Source: Roseivirga sp. E12
GTDB taxonomy: Bacteria > Bacteroidota > Bacteroidia > Cytophagales > Cyclobacteriaceae
Direction of reading: 5' to 3'
DNA: 64,000 nt
Assembly: GCF_017592825.1 (NCBI RefSeq)
Contig: NZ_JAGFMD010000003.1
Coordinates: 186,001 to 250,000, forward strand
Shown: positions 1 through 7,276 of the stretch, piece after piece
How positions within the stretch are numbered: position 1 is the first letter of the stretch
How the letters are laid out: every line of letters starts with the position of its first letter
The notes under the pieces: model-generated
Told to the model about the DNA's origin: nothing
Seen by the model: the letters and a program-made list of their open reading frames with translations, nothing else
The model's database searches: none
Made by a program: the position numbers and the translations under genes

Positions 1-602
1 AAAGCTTTTTGTTTGTCGATTGTGCCGTTTTTGGCTACGTTGAATTCATTTTTGAATTCTTGCATCTCTTCTTCCACCTTCTCCCAAACCTGCTCTTTCT
101 TTTCCCAGTCAAAGCCAATGCCTCGAGCTTTGTCTTGAATTCTGATCGCTTTTACAAGGGCCGGTAATGAATTCGGTACTCCTCCCAAAACAGACTTGTT
201 GCCTTTTTCTTTAAGCTTGATCTTTTCCCAATTAGCTTTTACAGCTTCTTCATCATTTGCTTCAACATCTCCATAGATGTGAGGATGTCTATTCACTAGC
301 TTATCACTAATAGAATTCAAAGCGTCTGCTACATCAAAGGCCTTTTTTTCATCTGCAATTTTTGAGTAAAAGACCATATGGAGCATAAGGTCACCAATCT
401 CCTTTTTAACCTCATCCAGGTTTTCTGTCAGAATGGCGTCTGACAACTCGTAAGTCTCTTCAATGGTCAGGTGACGAATGCTTTCCAATGTTTGCTTCTT
501 GTCCCATGGACAGTTCAATCGCAATTCATCCATAATCGTCAAAAGCCGATCGAAGGCTTCGAGTTTTTCCTTTCTACGTAAATCTTTTGGGGGTTGAATC
601 AT
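1..602 (-). CDS. mazG: MazG nucleoside triphosphate pyrophosphohydrolase (partial, runs off left edge)
   Basis: MazG hydrolyses nucleoside triphosphates to monophosphates and pyrophosphate, cleaning non-canonical or excess NTPs from the cytoplasm. Reading right to left from the ATG at 602, the protein begins MIQPPKDLRRKEKLEAFDRL and soon reaches the family core with NCPWDKKQT and the metal-binding helix IEETYELSDAI (EExxE plus downstream D). About 200 codons are visible with no stop; the family is usually about 260 residues, so the C-terminus lies outside the window. A perfect Bacteroidota -7 element sits about 30 bp upstream and is divergent from the next gene. Identity is seen from motifs; the exact substrate range cannot be judged. 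Confidence 0.93.
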   Translation of the reverse strand, partial: MIQPPKDLRRKEKLEAFDRLLTIMDELRLNCPWDKKQTLESIRHLTIEETYELSDAILTENLDEVKKEIGDLMLHMVFYSKIADEKKAFDVADALNSISDKLVNRHPHIYGDVEANDEEAVKANWEKIKLKEKGNKSVLGGVPNSLPALVKAIRIQDKARGIGFDWEKKEQVWEKVEEEMQEFKNEFNVAKNGTIDKQKA

Positions 603-631
603 CAGTTTTTCCTTTCCAGAAACTTATGAGG

Positions 632-639
632 CAAAGGTA
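632..639 (-). promoter_or_regulatory. Predicted -7 element for mazG
   Basis: The minus strand reads TACCTTTG, an exact match to the Bacteroidota -7 consensus TAnnTTTG, 30 bases upstream of the mazG start. I see no clear -33 TTG at the usual 19-21 bp spacing, so the call rests on the -7 element and position. Confidence 0.45.
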
Positions 640-660
640 GCGTTATGAAATCAAGTATGT

Positions 661-668
661 TAAATTTG
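661..668 (+). promoter_or_regulatory. Predicted -7 element for the small Cys-rich membrane protein
   Basis: The plus strand reads TAAATTTG, an exact TAnnTTTG match, 17 bases before the ATG at 686. With the mazG element it makes a compact divergent promoter region. The implied leader is only about 10 nt, which is common in this phylum. Confidence 0.45.
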
Positions 669-685
669 CCACAAATTAGTCTGTC

Positions 686-916
686 ATGACCACATTAATA
701 TTGACATTAGTTTTAGTAGGGTTGTTTTTCGTAGGGATGTCTGTGAGGTTGATCCTATTGAAAAATGGTGAATTCAAGGGTACTTGTGCTTCTCAAAGCC
801 CATTTCTAAACAAAGAAGGCGTTCGCTGTGGCTTCTGTGGCAAAGACATGAAAGAAGGTGAGGCCTGCGGAAACCCTGACAATGAGGTGGATAAGGTGCT
901 TGCTCAGTTCAAATAA
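686..916 (+). CDS. Small single-span membrane protein with four conserved-looking cysteines (NqrM-like layout)
   Basis: A 76-residue protein with one N-terminal membrane helix (about residues 3-25) and a short tail containing GTCAS, CGFC and EAC. The tail is probably exposed to one side of the inner membrane and could bind metal. The layout of one helix, then Gly-Thr/Ser-Cys, then further cysteines resembles NqrM (DUF539), the small factor needed to mature Na+-translocating NADH:quinone reductase. Similar Bacteroidota proteins are usually just called membrane or secreted protein. No nqr genes are in the window, so the resemblance is only suggestive. The gene stands alone between divergent mazG and glmM and has its own -7 element. 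Confidence 0.7.
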   Translation: MTTLILTLVLVGLFFVGMSVRLILLKNGEFKGTCASQSPFLNKEGVRCGFCGKDMKEGEACGNPDNEVDKVLAQFK

Positions 917-977
917 CCCCTCACTTTTTACAAACTTTTCAAAGCATTTTATTAAAGTGTTTCTACACTTGTTTTGC

Positions 978-985
978 TACTTTTG
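978..985 (+). promoter_or_regulatory. Predicted -7 element for glmM
   Basis: TACTTTTG matches TAnnTTTG exactly and lies 26 bases before the GTG start of glmM. It supports initiation at that GTG because a transcript starting about 7 bases downstream would carry a short leader to it. No convincing -33 TTG is visible. Confidence 0.45.
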
Positions 986-1010
986 CAATTGAATTAACAT
1001 AGGCTAGCTG

Positions 1011-2396
1011 GTGACATTAATTAAATCAATTTCAGGTATTCGAGGAACAATTGGAGGCAAAGTCGATGAGGCCTTAACTCCTATAGACGCTGTAAAATTT
1101 GCAGCTGCGTTTGGTACTTGGGTAAAAGAGAAATCGGGTAAATCGAAGATTATAATAGGCAGAGATGCCCGCCCATCGGGAGAGATGATCTCTAATTTGG
1201 TGACTTCTACGCTTGTAGGTTTGGGCATTGATGTAGTGGACTTGGGCTTATCTACAACTCCAACGGTTGAGGTAGCAGTCCCTGCTGAAGGAGCCGGAGG
1301 AGGAATAATCCTCACTGCGAGCCATAATCCTGTTCAATGGAATGCCCTTAAGCTATTGAACGAAAAAGGTGAGTTTATCAGCGGAGCTGATGGACAAGAA
1401 GTTTTGGAGCTGGCAGCGAATGACTCTTTTTCTTTCGCTGAAGTTAAAGACTTGGGAAAGGTTTCTTTTGATGATACGTATATAGCGAAGCATATCGATA
1501 TGGTCCTGGCCCTGCCTTTGGTGGATATTGAGGCCATTAAGACGGCTAATTTCAAAGTAGTGATTGACTGTGTCAACTCTACTGGAGGCATTTCACTTCC
1601 CCCGCTACTTAGGGCACTTGGGGTCAGTCATGTGGAAGAGCTATACTGTGAACCTAATGGGCAGTTTCCGCATAATCCAGAACCATTACCAGAGCATTTG
1701 ACCAAAATATCCTCTACGCTTGAGAACGGGAGTTATGACTTGGGTATAGTGGTAGACCCTGATGTAGATAGGTTGGCGCTAATTTCGGAGGATGGAACAC
1801 CGTTTGGAGAGGAGTATACTTTAGTTGCGGTAGCAGACTATGTATTATCTCAAACAAAAGGCAATACTGTTTCTAACCTTTCATCCACGCGAGCGCTAAG
1901 AGATGTAACAGAGAAGCATGGAGCGACCTATGAAGCTGCTGCTGTTGGTGAAGTTAACGTAGTCACCAAAATGAAGGAAACTGATGCTGTGATTGGTGGT
2001 GAAGGAAACGGTGGAATTATCTATCCGGAACTACACTACGGTAGAGATGCCTTGGTTGGCATTGCTTTGTTTTTGACGCATTTGGCAAAATTTGGTCAGC
2101 CCATGTCCAGACTAAGGGCATCATACCCTAATTACCATATCTCAAAAAATAAGATTGACCTTTCGCCTGAGATTGATGTTGACAATGTGCTTTCGACTAT
2201 GAAAGAGAAGTATAAAAAACAGCCAGTCAACACAATAGATGGTGTAAAAATAGAATTTGACAAGGAATGGGTACATTTGAGGAAGTCAAATACTGAGCCA
2301 ATTATTAGAATATATGCGGAGTCTGAATCTCAGGCTACGGCTGAACATTTGGCAAACAAGATAATATCTGATATTAAAGAAATTGTGTCCAACTAA
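1011..2396 (+). CDS. glmM: Phosphoglucosamine mutase
   Basis: Converts glucosamine-6-phosphate to glucosamine-1-phosphate for UDP-GlcNAc, peptidoglycan and lipopolysaccharide synthesis. All four alpha-D-phosphohexomutase signatures are visible: the phosphoserine loop TASHNP at 102-107 (Ser104), the metal loop DPDVDR at 249-254, the sugar loop GEGNGG at 330-335 and the phosphate loop RKSNTEP at 424-430. The length of 461 fits the Bacteroidota form. The start is GTG; the N-terminus MTLIKSISGIRGT matches the usual beginning of the family, and no better ATG exists. The cysteine desulfurase starts 11 bp after the stop, so the two are probably cotranscribed. A phosphomannomutase or phosphoglucomutase activity cannot be excluded from sequence alone. 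Confidence 0.9.
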   Translation: MTLIKSISGIRGTIGGKVDEALTPIDAVKFAAAFGTWVKEKSGKSKIIIGRDARPSGEMISNLVTSTLVGLGIDVVDLGLSTTPTVEVAVPAEGAGGGIILTASHNPVQWNALKLLNEKGEFISGADGQEVLELAANDSFSFAEVKDLGKVSFDDTYIAKHIDMVLALPLVDIEAIKTANFKVVIDCVNSTGGISLPPLLRALGVSHVEELYCEPNGQFPHNPEPLPEHLTKISSTLENGSYDLGIVVDPDVDRLALISEDGTPFGEEYTLVAVADYVLSQTKGNTVSNLSSTRALRDVTEKHGATYEAAAVGEVNVVTKMKETDAVIGGEGNGGIIYPELHYGRDALVGIALFLTHLAKFGQPMSRLRASYPNYHISKNKIDLSPEIDVDNVLSTMKEKYKKQPVNTIDGVKIEFDKEWVHLRKSNTEPIIRIYAESESQATAEHLANKIISDIKEIVSN

Positions 2397-2407
2397 TATT
2401 TGAAGAC

Positions 2408-3547
2408 ATGAAAGTTTATTTCGATAACGCGGCAACAACGCCATTGGATCCTGAGGTTTTTGAGACAATGAAGCCCTTAATGCTTGATGTCTACGGAAAC
2501 CCGTCATCTACGCATGCACATGGTAGAGAAGCTAGAACTAAACTGGAATACGCTAGACGTACAGTTGCTGACTTATTGAATACTTCCCCGTCAGAGATTT
2601 TCTTTACTTCAGGAGGAACCGAGGCAGACAATACTGCGATTACATGTTGTGTTGATGCATATGACCTTAAGCATATTATTACAACAGAAATTGAGCATAA
2701 GGCAGTCCTTGAGAGTTCAAGAAAACTAGAAGCTGAAGGCAAGCTTAAAATCAGTTATGTAGATTTGGACGAGCAGGGCCATATTAATATGGATCACCTC
2801 AATGATCTATTGAAGAATAATAGTCGGTCACTCATATCCATAATGCATGCGAATAATGAAATCGGCACTTTGAATGATATTGGAGCCATTGGGGATTTAG
2901 CTTCGGAGTATGATGCCATATTTCATTCAGATACTGTTCAGACAATGGGTCACTTCGCCCATGATACACAAAACCTGAATTGCCACTTCTTAGTTGGTGC
3001 GGGACACAAATTCCATGGGCCAAAAGGAGTTGGCTTTCTAAGAGTTTGTAAATCAAAGAGAATCGGCAGGTTTGTTCATGGTGGAGGCCAAGAAAGAAAT
3101 CACCGAGGAGGTACTGAATATGTATATGGTATAGTAGGTTTGGCGAAAGCTCTGGAGATTGCCTATCGCGAAATGGACGAGCATCAAAGATATATCAGAG
3201 GGTTAAAAGATAGGATGATTGCTGGTTTGAGAGAAAGGTTCTCAGGCATCTCATTTAATGGTGATATCCGCGATGGGCATAGTTTGTATACCGTTTTGAA
3301 TGTGAGTTTTCCTCCGTCAGAGGACAATGATATGCTTCTCTTCAATCTTGACATCAATGGCATTTCAGCTTCAGGAGGTAGTGCATGTAATAGTGGTGCA
3401 GCCATGGGCTCTCACGTTTTGAACGGGATCAAAGCTGATGCTGACAGACAAGGCGTTCGCTTCTCTTTTAGTAAGTACAATAAGCCCGAAGAAGTTGATT
3501 ACGTGCTAGATAAACTTGTTGAGATATTAGAACCAGCAATGGTTTAA
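2408..3547 (+). CDS. Cysteine desulfurase, NifS/IscS family
   Basis: A PLP enzyme that takes sulfur from cysteine as a protein-bound persulfide for Fe-S clusters and thio-cofactors. The 379-residue protein shows the aminotransferase class V plan: HANNEIGT near 147-154, the PLP lysine in GHKFHGPKG (Lys201) and the active Cys327 in the loop ASGGSACNSG. It begins 11 bp after glmM and is likely in the same transcript. No iscU, iscA or sufE is adjacent, so whether it is the main IscS, a SufS-like enzyme or a tRNA-thiolation supplier is open. The fold and catalytic residues look intact. Confidence 0.9.
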   Translation: MKVYFDNAATTPLDPEVFETMKPLMLDVYGNPSSTHAHGREARTKLEYARRTVADLLNTSPSEIFFTSGGTEADNTAITCCVDAYDLKHIITTEIEHKAVLESSRKLEAEGKLKISYVDLDEQGHINMDHLNDLLKNNSRSLISIMHANNEIGTLNDIGAIGDLASEYDAIFHSDTVQTMGHFAHDTQNLNCHFLVGAGHKFHGPKGVGFLRVCKSKRIGRFVHGGGQERNHRGGTEYVYGIVGLAKALEIAYREMDEHQRYIRGLKDRMIAGLRERFSGISFNGDIRDGHSLYTVLNVSFPPSEDNDMLLFNLDINGISASGGSACNSGAAMGSHVLNGIKADADRQGVRFSFSKYNKPEEVDYVLDKLVEILEPAMV

Positions 3548-3595
3548 TGCAACTTTTTTAGGCTAATACAGTCTGTATAGCTATAATAAGCATTT

Positions 3596-3907
3596 ATGAA
3601 TTTTGGCAAAATTTGTGTCTTCGTACTTCTCCTCTGTACACTTTCCTGCTCAAACGAGGATTTTCAAATTGATGAAGTAAATGGGGTTGTCGAAGATGTT
3701 TCCGGAATTTTCGGCTTAGAAGGATGTGGTTTTATGATTCGTATCAATGGCGAGCTGTATAAGCCCACATATCTAAATCGCCAATATGAAGAAGATGGTT
3801 TTGAGGTGTTACTTAATGTTGAGTTTTTGAATTCACGTGCTGATTGTAGCACACGGGCATTGGCTCCAAGAGAGATCAGAATTGAACAAATTCGACCTTT
3901 AAACTGA
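3596..3907 (+). CDS. Small predicted lipoprotein, paralogue of the next gene
   Basis: A 103-residue protein with a signal peptide ending in the lipobox LSCS (Cys near residue 18). The mature part has GLEGCGFMIRINGE, then a stretch around EDGFEVLLNVEF, then RADC and a C-terminal IRIEQIRPLN. The order ECG..I..N, then an acidic strand ending in VL, then ADC, then IR.xN recurs in the lipoprotein at 4007-4321, so they are diverged tandem copies. The two internal cysteines could form a disulfide in the periplasm or at the surface. I do not recognise the family and assign no function. It starts about 50 bp after the cysteine desulfurase. Confidence 0.7.
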   Translation: MNFGKICVFVLLLCTLSCSNEDFQIDEVNGVVEDVSGIFGLEGCGFMIRINGELYKPTYLNRQYEEDGFEVLLNVEFLNSRADCSTRALAPREIRIEQIRPLN

Positions 3908-4006
3908 GATATATCTGCATTTTTTTGCGCTTATCCTCCCAAAGTACAATGCTGGTACTTAACTTGTCGTTCAACACAAGGACTATTTTAGAGGAATACC
4001 AAAACC

Positions 4007-4321
4007 ATGAAGGCTAAACATTTTCTCATTTTATCAATCTTATTCCTTTTTGCGTGCAAGTCTAATGATGATACTGCCGTAACAGAACAAATGGCTATCA
4101 TTAAAGATGGAACCAACGTACAGGGCCATGAATCATGTGGATGGGTGATTCAGTTTAATAATGGCTTCAATTCGGTGGTAGTGCCCGAAAGCATCCCTGC
4201 CGAATTTCAACAAGACGAATTAGAAGTGCTGATAGTGCTCACCAATAGTGCTACATCAGCAGATTGTACTTCCGCTTCCGCACACCAAGTAAGCATTGTA
4301 TCAATAAGACTGGCTAATTAG
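4007..4321 (+). CDS. Small predicted lipoprotein, tandem paralogue
   Basis: A 104-residue protein with signal peptide and lipobox LFACKS (Cys near residue 17). The mature part contains GHESCGWVIQFNNG, the acidic strand QDELEVLIVL, SADC and the terminal VSIVSIRLAN, mirroring the gene upstream. The 99-bp gap between the copies holds a weak hairpin (AAGTAC/GTACTT) but no clear terminator. Its stop codon overlaps the stop region of convergent hemH by 4 bp. Function unknown; a small beta-sheet domain with one disulfide is the most that can be inferred. Confidence 0.7.
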   Translation: MKAKHFLILSILFLFACKSNDDTAVTEQMAIIKDGTNVQGHESCGWVIQFNNGFNSVVVPESIPAEFQQDELEVLIVLTNSATSADCTSASAHQVSIVSIRLAN

Positions 4322-5337
4322 GCTGATTTAACCAAATCTTCAAGACACTCTATCCAAGTAGAAGAGGTGTTAAGGCTTGGCACCAAGTCCCAGACTTCGC
4401 CCCCGACTTCTTCAAACTCTTCTTTGAATTCTTCTCCAACCTCAAGCGTAGTTTCAAGGCAATCGGAGATAAATGCTGGAGAGAAGGCAAGGACTTTTTT
4501 GATTCCTTTGGCTGGCAATTCTTTGAGAAAAATATCAGTGTAAGGTTTTACCCAAGGATCTTTTCCTAATCTCGATTGGAAAGTGGTTGTATAATCTCCT
4601 TCCTCAAGACCAAGTCTTTCGGCCAACTGACGAGAAGTATAGAAACATTGTGCTCGATAGCAATATCTGTTTCTTTCATTCAACTGGTTACAGCATGCAC
4701 CCAACTGACATTGATTTCCAACCGAGCCTTTCTTGATTTGTCTTTCAGGCAAACCATGATAACTGAAAATCACATGATCGTATTCCTGCTTTTCCATCAA
4801 GGCTTTTCCGTTTTCAGCAAAGGCTTGCAGAAACTTAGGGTGATCCATGAACTGATTAATATGAGTAATCGATGGAATAATTTGCCAAGTGTTGACTATG
4901 CTATTCACTTTTTCCGATACTGAGCCTGTACTGGCCGAAGCATACTGTGGAAAAAGAGGAATGACGATGATTTCGGTAACGTTGTGGCTTCGAAGTTCTT
5001 CTAAAGCACTCTGAATACTCGGGCTTTGGTATCTCATGCCTAGAGCCACTTGATAGGTGTCTCCTAAACTTTCTTGTAGTAAGTCTTTTACATCAAAACC
5101 ATTGAATTTCAATGGTGAGCCTCGGTCCTCCCATAGCTTCGCATACTCCTTGGCAGACTTTGGCGCTCTAAATGGAGCAATGATGCCATTAACCAAAAGA
5201 AACCTGGAAATTAAAGGGATATCAATCACGCGACCATCCATTAAGAATTCTCGCAAATACTTTCTTACGTCTTTTGTTGCTGGGCTGTCGGGTGTTCCTA
5301 AGTTCACCAATAAAACGCCTTTCTTCTCTTTTCCCAT
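4318..5337 (-). CDS. hemH: Ferrochelatase
   Basis: Inserts ferrous iron into protoporphyrin IX in the last step of haem synthesis. The 339-residue protein starts GVLLVNLGTPDSP and carries the catalytic His194 in FSYHGLPER and the conserved acidic region FSPAFISDCLET (Glu295). Between them lies a cysteine-rich segment with Cys210, 215, 216, 226 and 231 (ending CYRAQCF), seen in many bacterial ferrochelatases. It is convergent with the lipoprotein at 4007 (4-bp overlap). A perfect -7 element lies 30 bp upstream, and an intrinsic terminator further upstream insulates it from the candidate RNA. Other haem genes in the window (hemW, hemD) are unlinked to it. Confidence 0.95.
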   Translation of the reverse strand: MGKEKKGVLLVNLGTPDSPATKDVRKYLREFLMDGRVIDIPLISRFLLVNGIIAPFRAPKSAKEYAKLWEDRGSPLKFNGFDVKDLLQESLGDTYQVALGMRYQSPSIQSALEELRSHNVTEIIVIPLFPQYASASTGSVSEKVNSIVNTWQIIPSITHINQFMDHPKFLQAFAENGKALMEKQEYDHVIFSYHGLPERQIKKGSVGNQCQLGACCNQLNERNRYCYRAQCFYTSRQLAERLGLEEGDYTTTFQSRLGKDPWVKPYTDIFLKELPAKGIKKVLAFSPAFISDCLETTLEVGEEFKEEFEEVGGEVWDLVPSLNTSSTWIECLEDLVKSA

Positions 5338-5366
5338 TAGTAGATATATTCAAGCAAAACAGGCTG

Positions 5367-5374
5367 CAAAGATA
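5367..5374 (-). promoter_or_regulatory. Predicted -7 element for hemH
   Basis: The minus strand reads TATCTTTG, an exact TAnnTTTG match, 30 bases upstream of the hemH ATG. It lies downstream of the terminator at 5422-5452, so hemH would have an independent transcript. Confidence 0.5.
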
Positions 5375-5421
5375 TTTGTTTTCTGTTATGCCCCATACTT
5401 CAAGTACCTACGAAAGGCTGC

Positions 5422-5452
5422 AAAAAAAGAAAGCCCGGGATGGCCCCGAGCT
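5422..5452 (-). terminator. Intrinsic terminator at the 3' end of the candidate RNA
   Basis: On the minus strand AGCTCGGG (5452-5445), loop GCCAT and CCCGGGCT (5439-5432) form an 8-bp stem with one mismatch, followed by TTCTTTTTTT. No minus-strand protein gene ends here, which is the main reason to suspect a non-coding transcript. Confidence 0.65.
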
Positions 5453-5647
5453 AACGATCTATGATTGCCCAATATGCTTTTAAGGAATAGTGATTGCCAG
5501 TAATTTCCTCGATTCGCTGGTTAGCCCATCACCTTGAGCAATTTTATATTAGGTAGTTATATGCTAAACACTCAATCTGCGAATCACCCTTAGTTTTGAC
5601 CGCGATTATCTATAAATGAGTGCTAGCAGACAAAGAAACAGTCATGG
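5425..5647 (-). ncRNA. Candidate structured non-coding RNA upstream of hemH (6S-like possibility)
   Basis: The stretch between hemH and the NrtS-like gene has no ORF of note on the minus strand but has a perfect -7 element (TAAATTTG, 5661-5654) and a strong terminator (5452-5422), defining a transcript of about 220 nt. Inside, long-range pairing can be drawn on the minus strand: TAAGGGTGATT (5592-5582) with AATCAC plus CCTTA (5495-5481), or the overlapping alternative GATTCGC (5585-5579) with GCGAATC (5517-5511), and GCTAGC near the 5' end with GTTAGC just before the terminator. A long interrupted hairpin of this size resembles 6S RNA, for which Bacteroidota versions are known, but I cannot confirm a family. 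A leader attenuator for hemH is less likely because hemH has its own promoter element. Confidence 0.45.
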
Positions 5648-5653
5648 ATCATG

Positions 5654-5661
5654 CAAATTTA
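5654..5661 (-). promoter_or_regulatory. Predicted -7 element for the candidate RNA
   Basis: The minus strand reads TAAATTTG, an exact TAnnTTTG match, pointing toward the terminator at 5422-5452. It lies upstream of the ATG at 5684 and would be inside the NrtS-like gene if that gene began at 5651, which favours the later start. Confidence 0.4.
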
Positions 5662-5683
5662 CTTAAAGTCAAAGGGTCAAAAG

Positions 5684-5917
5684 ATGAAGGTAAACTCAAA
5701 CAACTCATTCTTAGCTGCATTTTCGGATAGGCGAAATATAATCCTAGCCATCAAAATGTCCTTAGTAGTCGGAACATTGCTCAACTGCATTAATCAGGCC
5801 GAGTGCTTTATCAATCAAGACTTCGATCAACTCAACGTTCCCAAGTTATTGTTCACCTACAGCGTTCCTTTTTTCGTCTCCATTTATTCCAGTACAATCG
5901 CTAAATTGAAGGGATAG
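5684..5917 (+). CDS. NrtS-like small nitrate/nitrite transporter
   Basis: A 77-residue membrane protein with two predicted helices, one around IKMSLVVGTLLNCINQAE and one around LLFTYSVPFFVSIYSS. The pattern K.sLvvGTlLn.INq and then KllfTYsVPf.VS.Y is what I know from NrtS, small membrane proteins that mediate low-affinity nitrate and nitrite transport in cyanobacteria and occur in other phyla. I chose the ATG at 5684 over one at 5651 because the earlier codons overlap a minus-strand -7 element and AAAGGG lies a few bases upstream. A hairpin (AGCCCGAA/TTCGGGGCT, 5916-5944) follows the gene. No nitrate-assimilation genes are nearby, so the transported ion is inferred from the family only. Confidence 0.68.
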   Translation: MKVNSNNSFLAAFSDRRNIILAIKMSLVVGTLLNCINQAECFINQDFDQLNVPKLLFTYSVPFFVSIYSSTIAKLKG

Positions 5918-5966
5918 CCCGAACTTTTTTACGCATTCGGGGCTTGTAAAGGAAATCTCTTGAGTG

Positions 5967-7175
5967 ATGAAAAGCTTTAAACTTCAATTCCCTAATGCCG
6001 AAGGGCAAATGTTGTCCGCGAGACTAGAAATGCCAGTGGACAAAAACCCAAAAGCGTATGCATTATTTGCACATTGCTTTACGTGTTCTAAAAATTTAAT
6101 GGCCGTCACGAATATTAGTAGGGCGCTCACTGCCAAAGGGATTGCTGTGTTACGTTTTGACTTTACAGGCCTAGGAGATAGTGAGGGTGAGTTTGCAGAC
6201 ACTAACTTCTCTAGTAATGTGCAGGACCTAATTGTCGCGGCCCAATACCTTAAGTCCAAATATGAGGCGCCTCAGTTGATAGTCGGTCATTCATTGGGTG
6301 GTGCGGCAGTATTAATTGCAGCCCACAGATTACCTTATATTACAGCGGTAGCTACAGTGGGAGCACCCGCGGATCCACCCCACGTAAAGCATTTATTTGA
6401 AAATGCACTTGATGAGATTGAGTCTTCGGGTAAGGCCAAAGTTTCACTTGGTGGAAGACCTTTTACAATTAAGAAACAGTTTATTGACGACCTACAGGAG
6501 TACGAGCAATCTCAAGTGATCAAGGAATTAAATAGACCATTGCTGATACTTCATTCTCCACAAGACGATACTGTGGATATAAGGAATGCGGAGAAGATAT
6601 ACCTGGCTGCCAAACACCCCAAAAGCTACATCTCGCTCGATGGGGCAGACCACCTGCTCACTAGGAAGGAAGATGCTAGCTATGTTGGCGAGGTCATCTC
6701 TTCTTGGGCGACTCGTTACTTGCCAAAACCTAATGAAGATGATTTGACGACTGATCATCAAGTAGTAGTGAGGAATGAAAAGGAAAGAGGGTTGCTTACG
6801 GAAATTATGGCCAATGGCCATTATATGATTGCCGATGAGCCTAAAGATGTGGGAGGTACTGATTTGGCAGGAACTCCCTACGACCTTCTTGTTGCTTCCT
6901 TGGGGGCTTGTACTGCCATGACGATCCGCCTCTATGCCAATCATAAGGGAATTGATCTGGAAGAAGTAAAAGTTCATCTAAGCAGGGAAAAACGTCATGC
7001 AGCTGATGCCGAGACTTTGGACGAGAAGAGCAAAGTCGAGTTCATAGATCGAGAACTAGAGTTAACTGGAAACCTCACTGAGGAACAGCGAAATAGAATA
7101 GTCGAAATTGCAGACAGGTGTCCGGTTCACAAAACGCTAACCCAAGGTTTGAGGGTAAACACAAAGCTTAAATAA
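5967..7175 (+). CDS. Bifunctional alpha/beta hydrolase-OsmC family protein
   Basis: A two-domain fusion of 402 residues. The first ~250 residues are an alpha/beta hydrolase with nucleophile elbow GHSLGG (Ser109), an acidic residue in SPQDDTVD (Asp200) and His229 in DGADH, giving an apparently complete triad. The remainder is an OsmC/Ohr domain with the two redox cysteines in SLGACTAM (Cys315) and DRCPVHKTL (Cys385), typical of thiol peroxidases acting on organic hydroperoxides. The fusion implies that an ester or lipid hydroperoxide is handled by coupled hydrolysis and reduction. This fusion is known in other bacteria. The ATG at 5967 follows an in-frame GTG at 5964; either may be used. Cytoplasmic; no signal peptide. 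Confidence 0.9.
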   Translation: MKSFKLQFPNAEGQMLSARLEMPVDKNPKAYALFAHCFTCSKNLMAVTNISRALTAKGIAVLRFDFTGLGDSEGEFADTNFSSNVQDLIVAAQYLKSKYEAPQLIVGHSLGGAAVLIAAHRLPYITAVATVGAPADPPHVKHLFENALDEIESSGKAKVSLGGRPFTIKKQFIDDLQEYEQSQVIKELNRPLLILHSPQDDTVDIRNAEKIYLAAKHPKSYISLDGADHLLTRKEDASYVGEVISSWATRYLPKPNEDDLTTDHQVVVRNEKERGLLTEIMANGHYMIADEPKDVGGTDLAGTPYDLLVASLGACTAMTIRLYANHKGIDLEEVKVHLSREKRHAADAETLDEKSKVEFIDRELELTGNLTEEQRNRIVEIADRCPVHKTLTQGLRVNTKLK

Positions 7176-7276
7176 GTGTTTCACCGAAATTATGCACATC
7201 AAATAAGTCATTTTTTATTAATTTGTCTGCTTACGTAAATCCGGAATTGTAACAATATCCCTGATAAGGAAGCTGC

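Noticed and set aside
5057-5483. Overlapping plus-strand ORFs opposite the start of hemH
   Set aside because: They run antisense to a well-supported ferrochelatase and have no family features; they are shadows.
5425-5647. RNase P RNA, tmRNA or SRP RNA as identity of the candidate RNA
   Set aside because: A GAGGAAA sequence recalls RNase P RNA, but the other conserved blocks are missing and the transcript is too short; there is no tRNA-like end or SRP tetraloop domain.
6528-6977. 149-codon minus-strand ORF inside the hydrolase-OsmC gene
   Set aside because: Fully antisense to a gene with intact catalytic motifs; no recognisable domain or start context.
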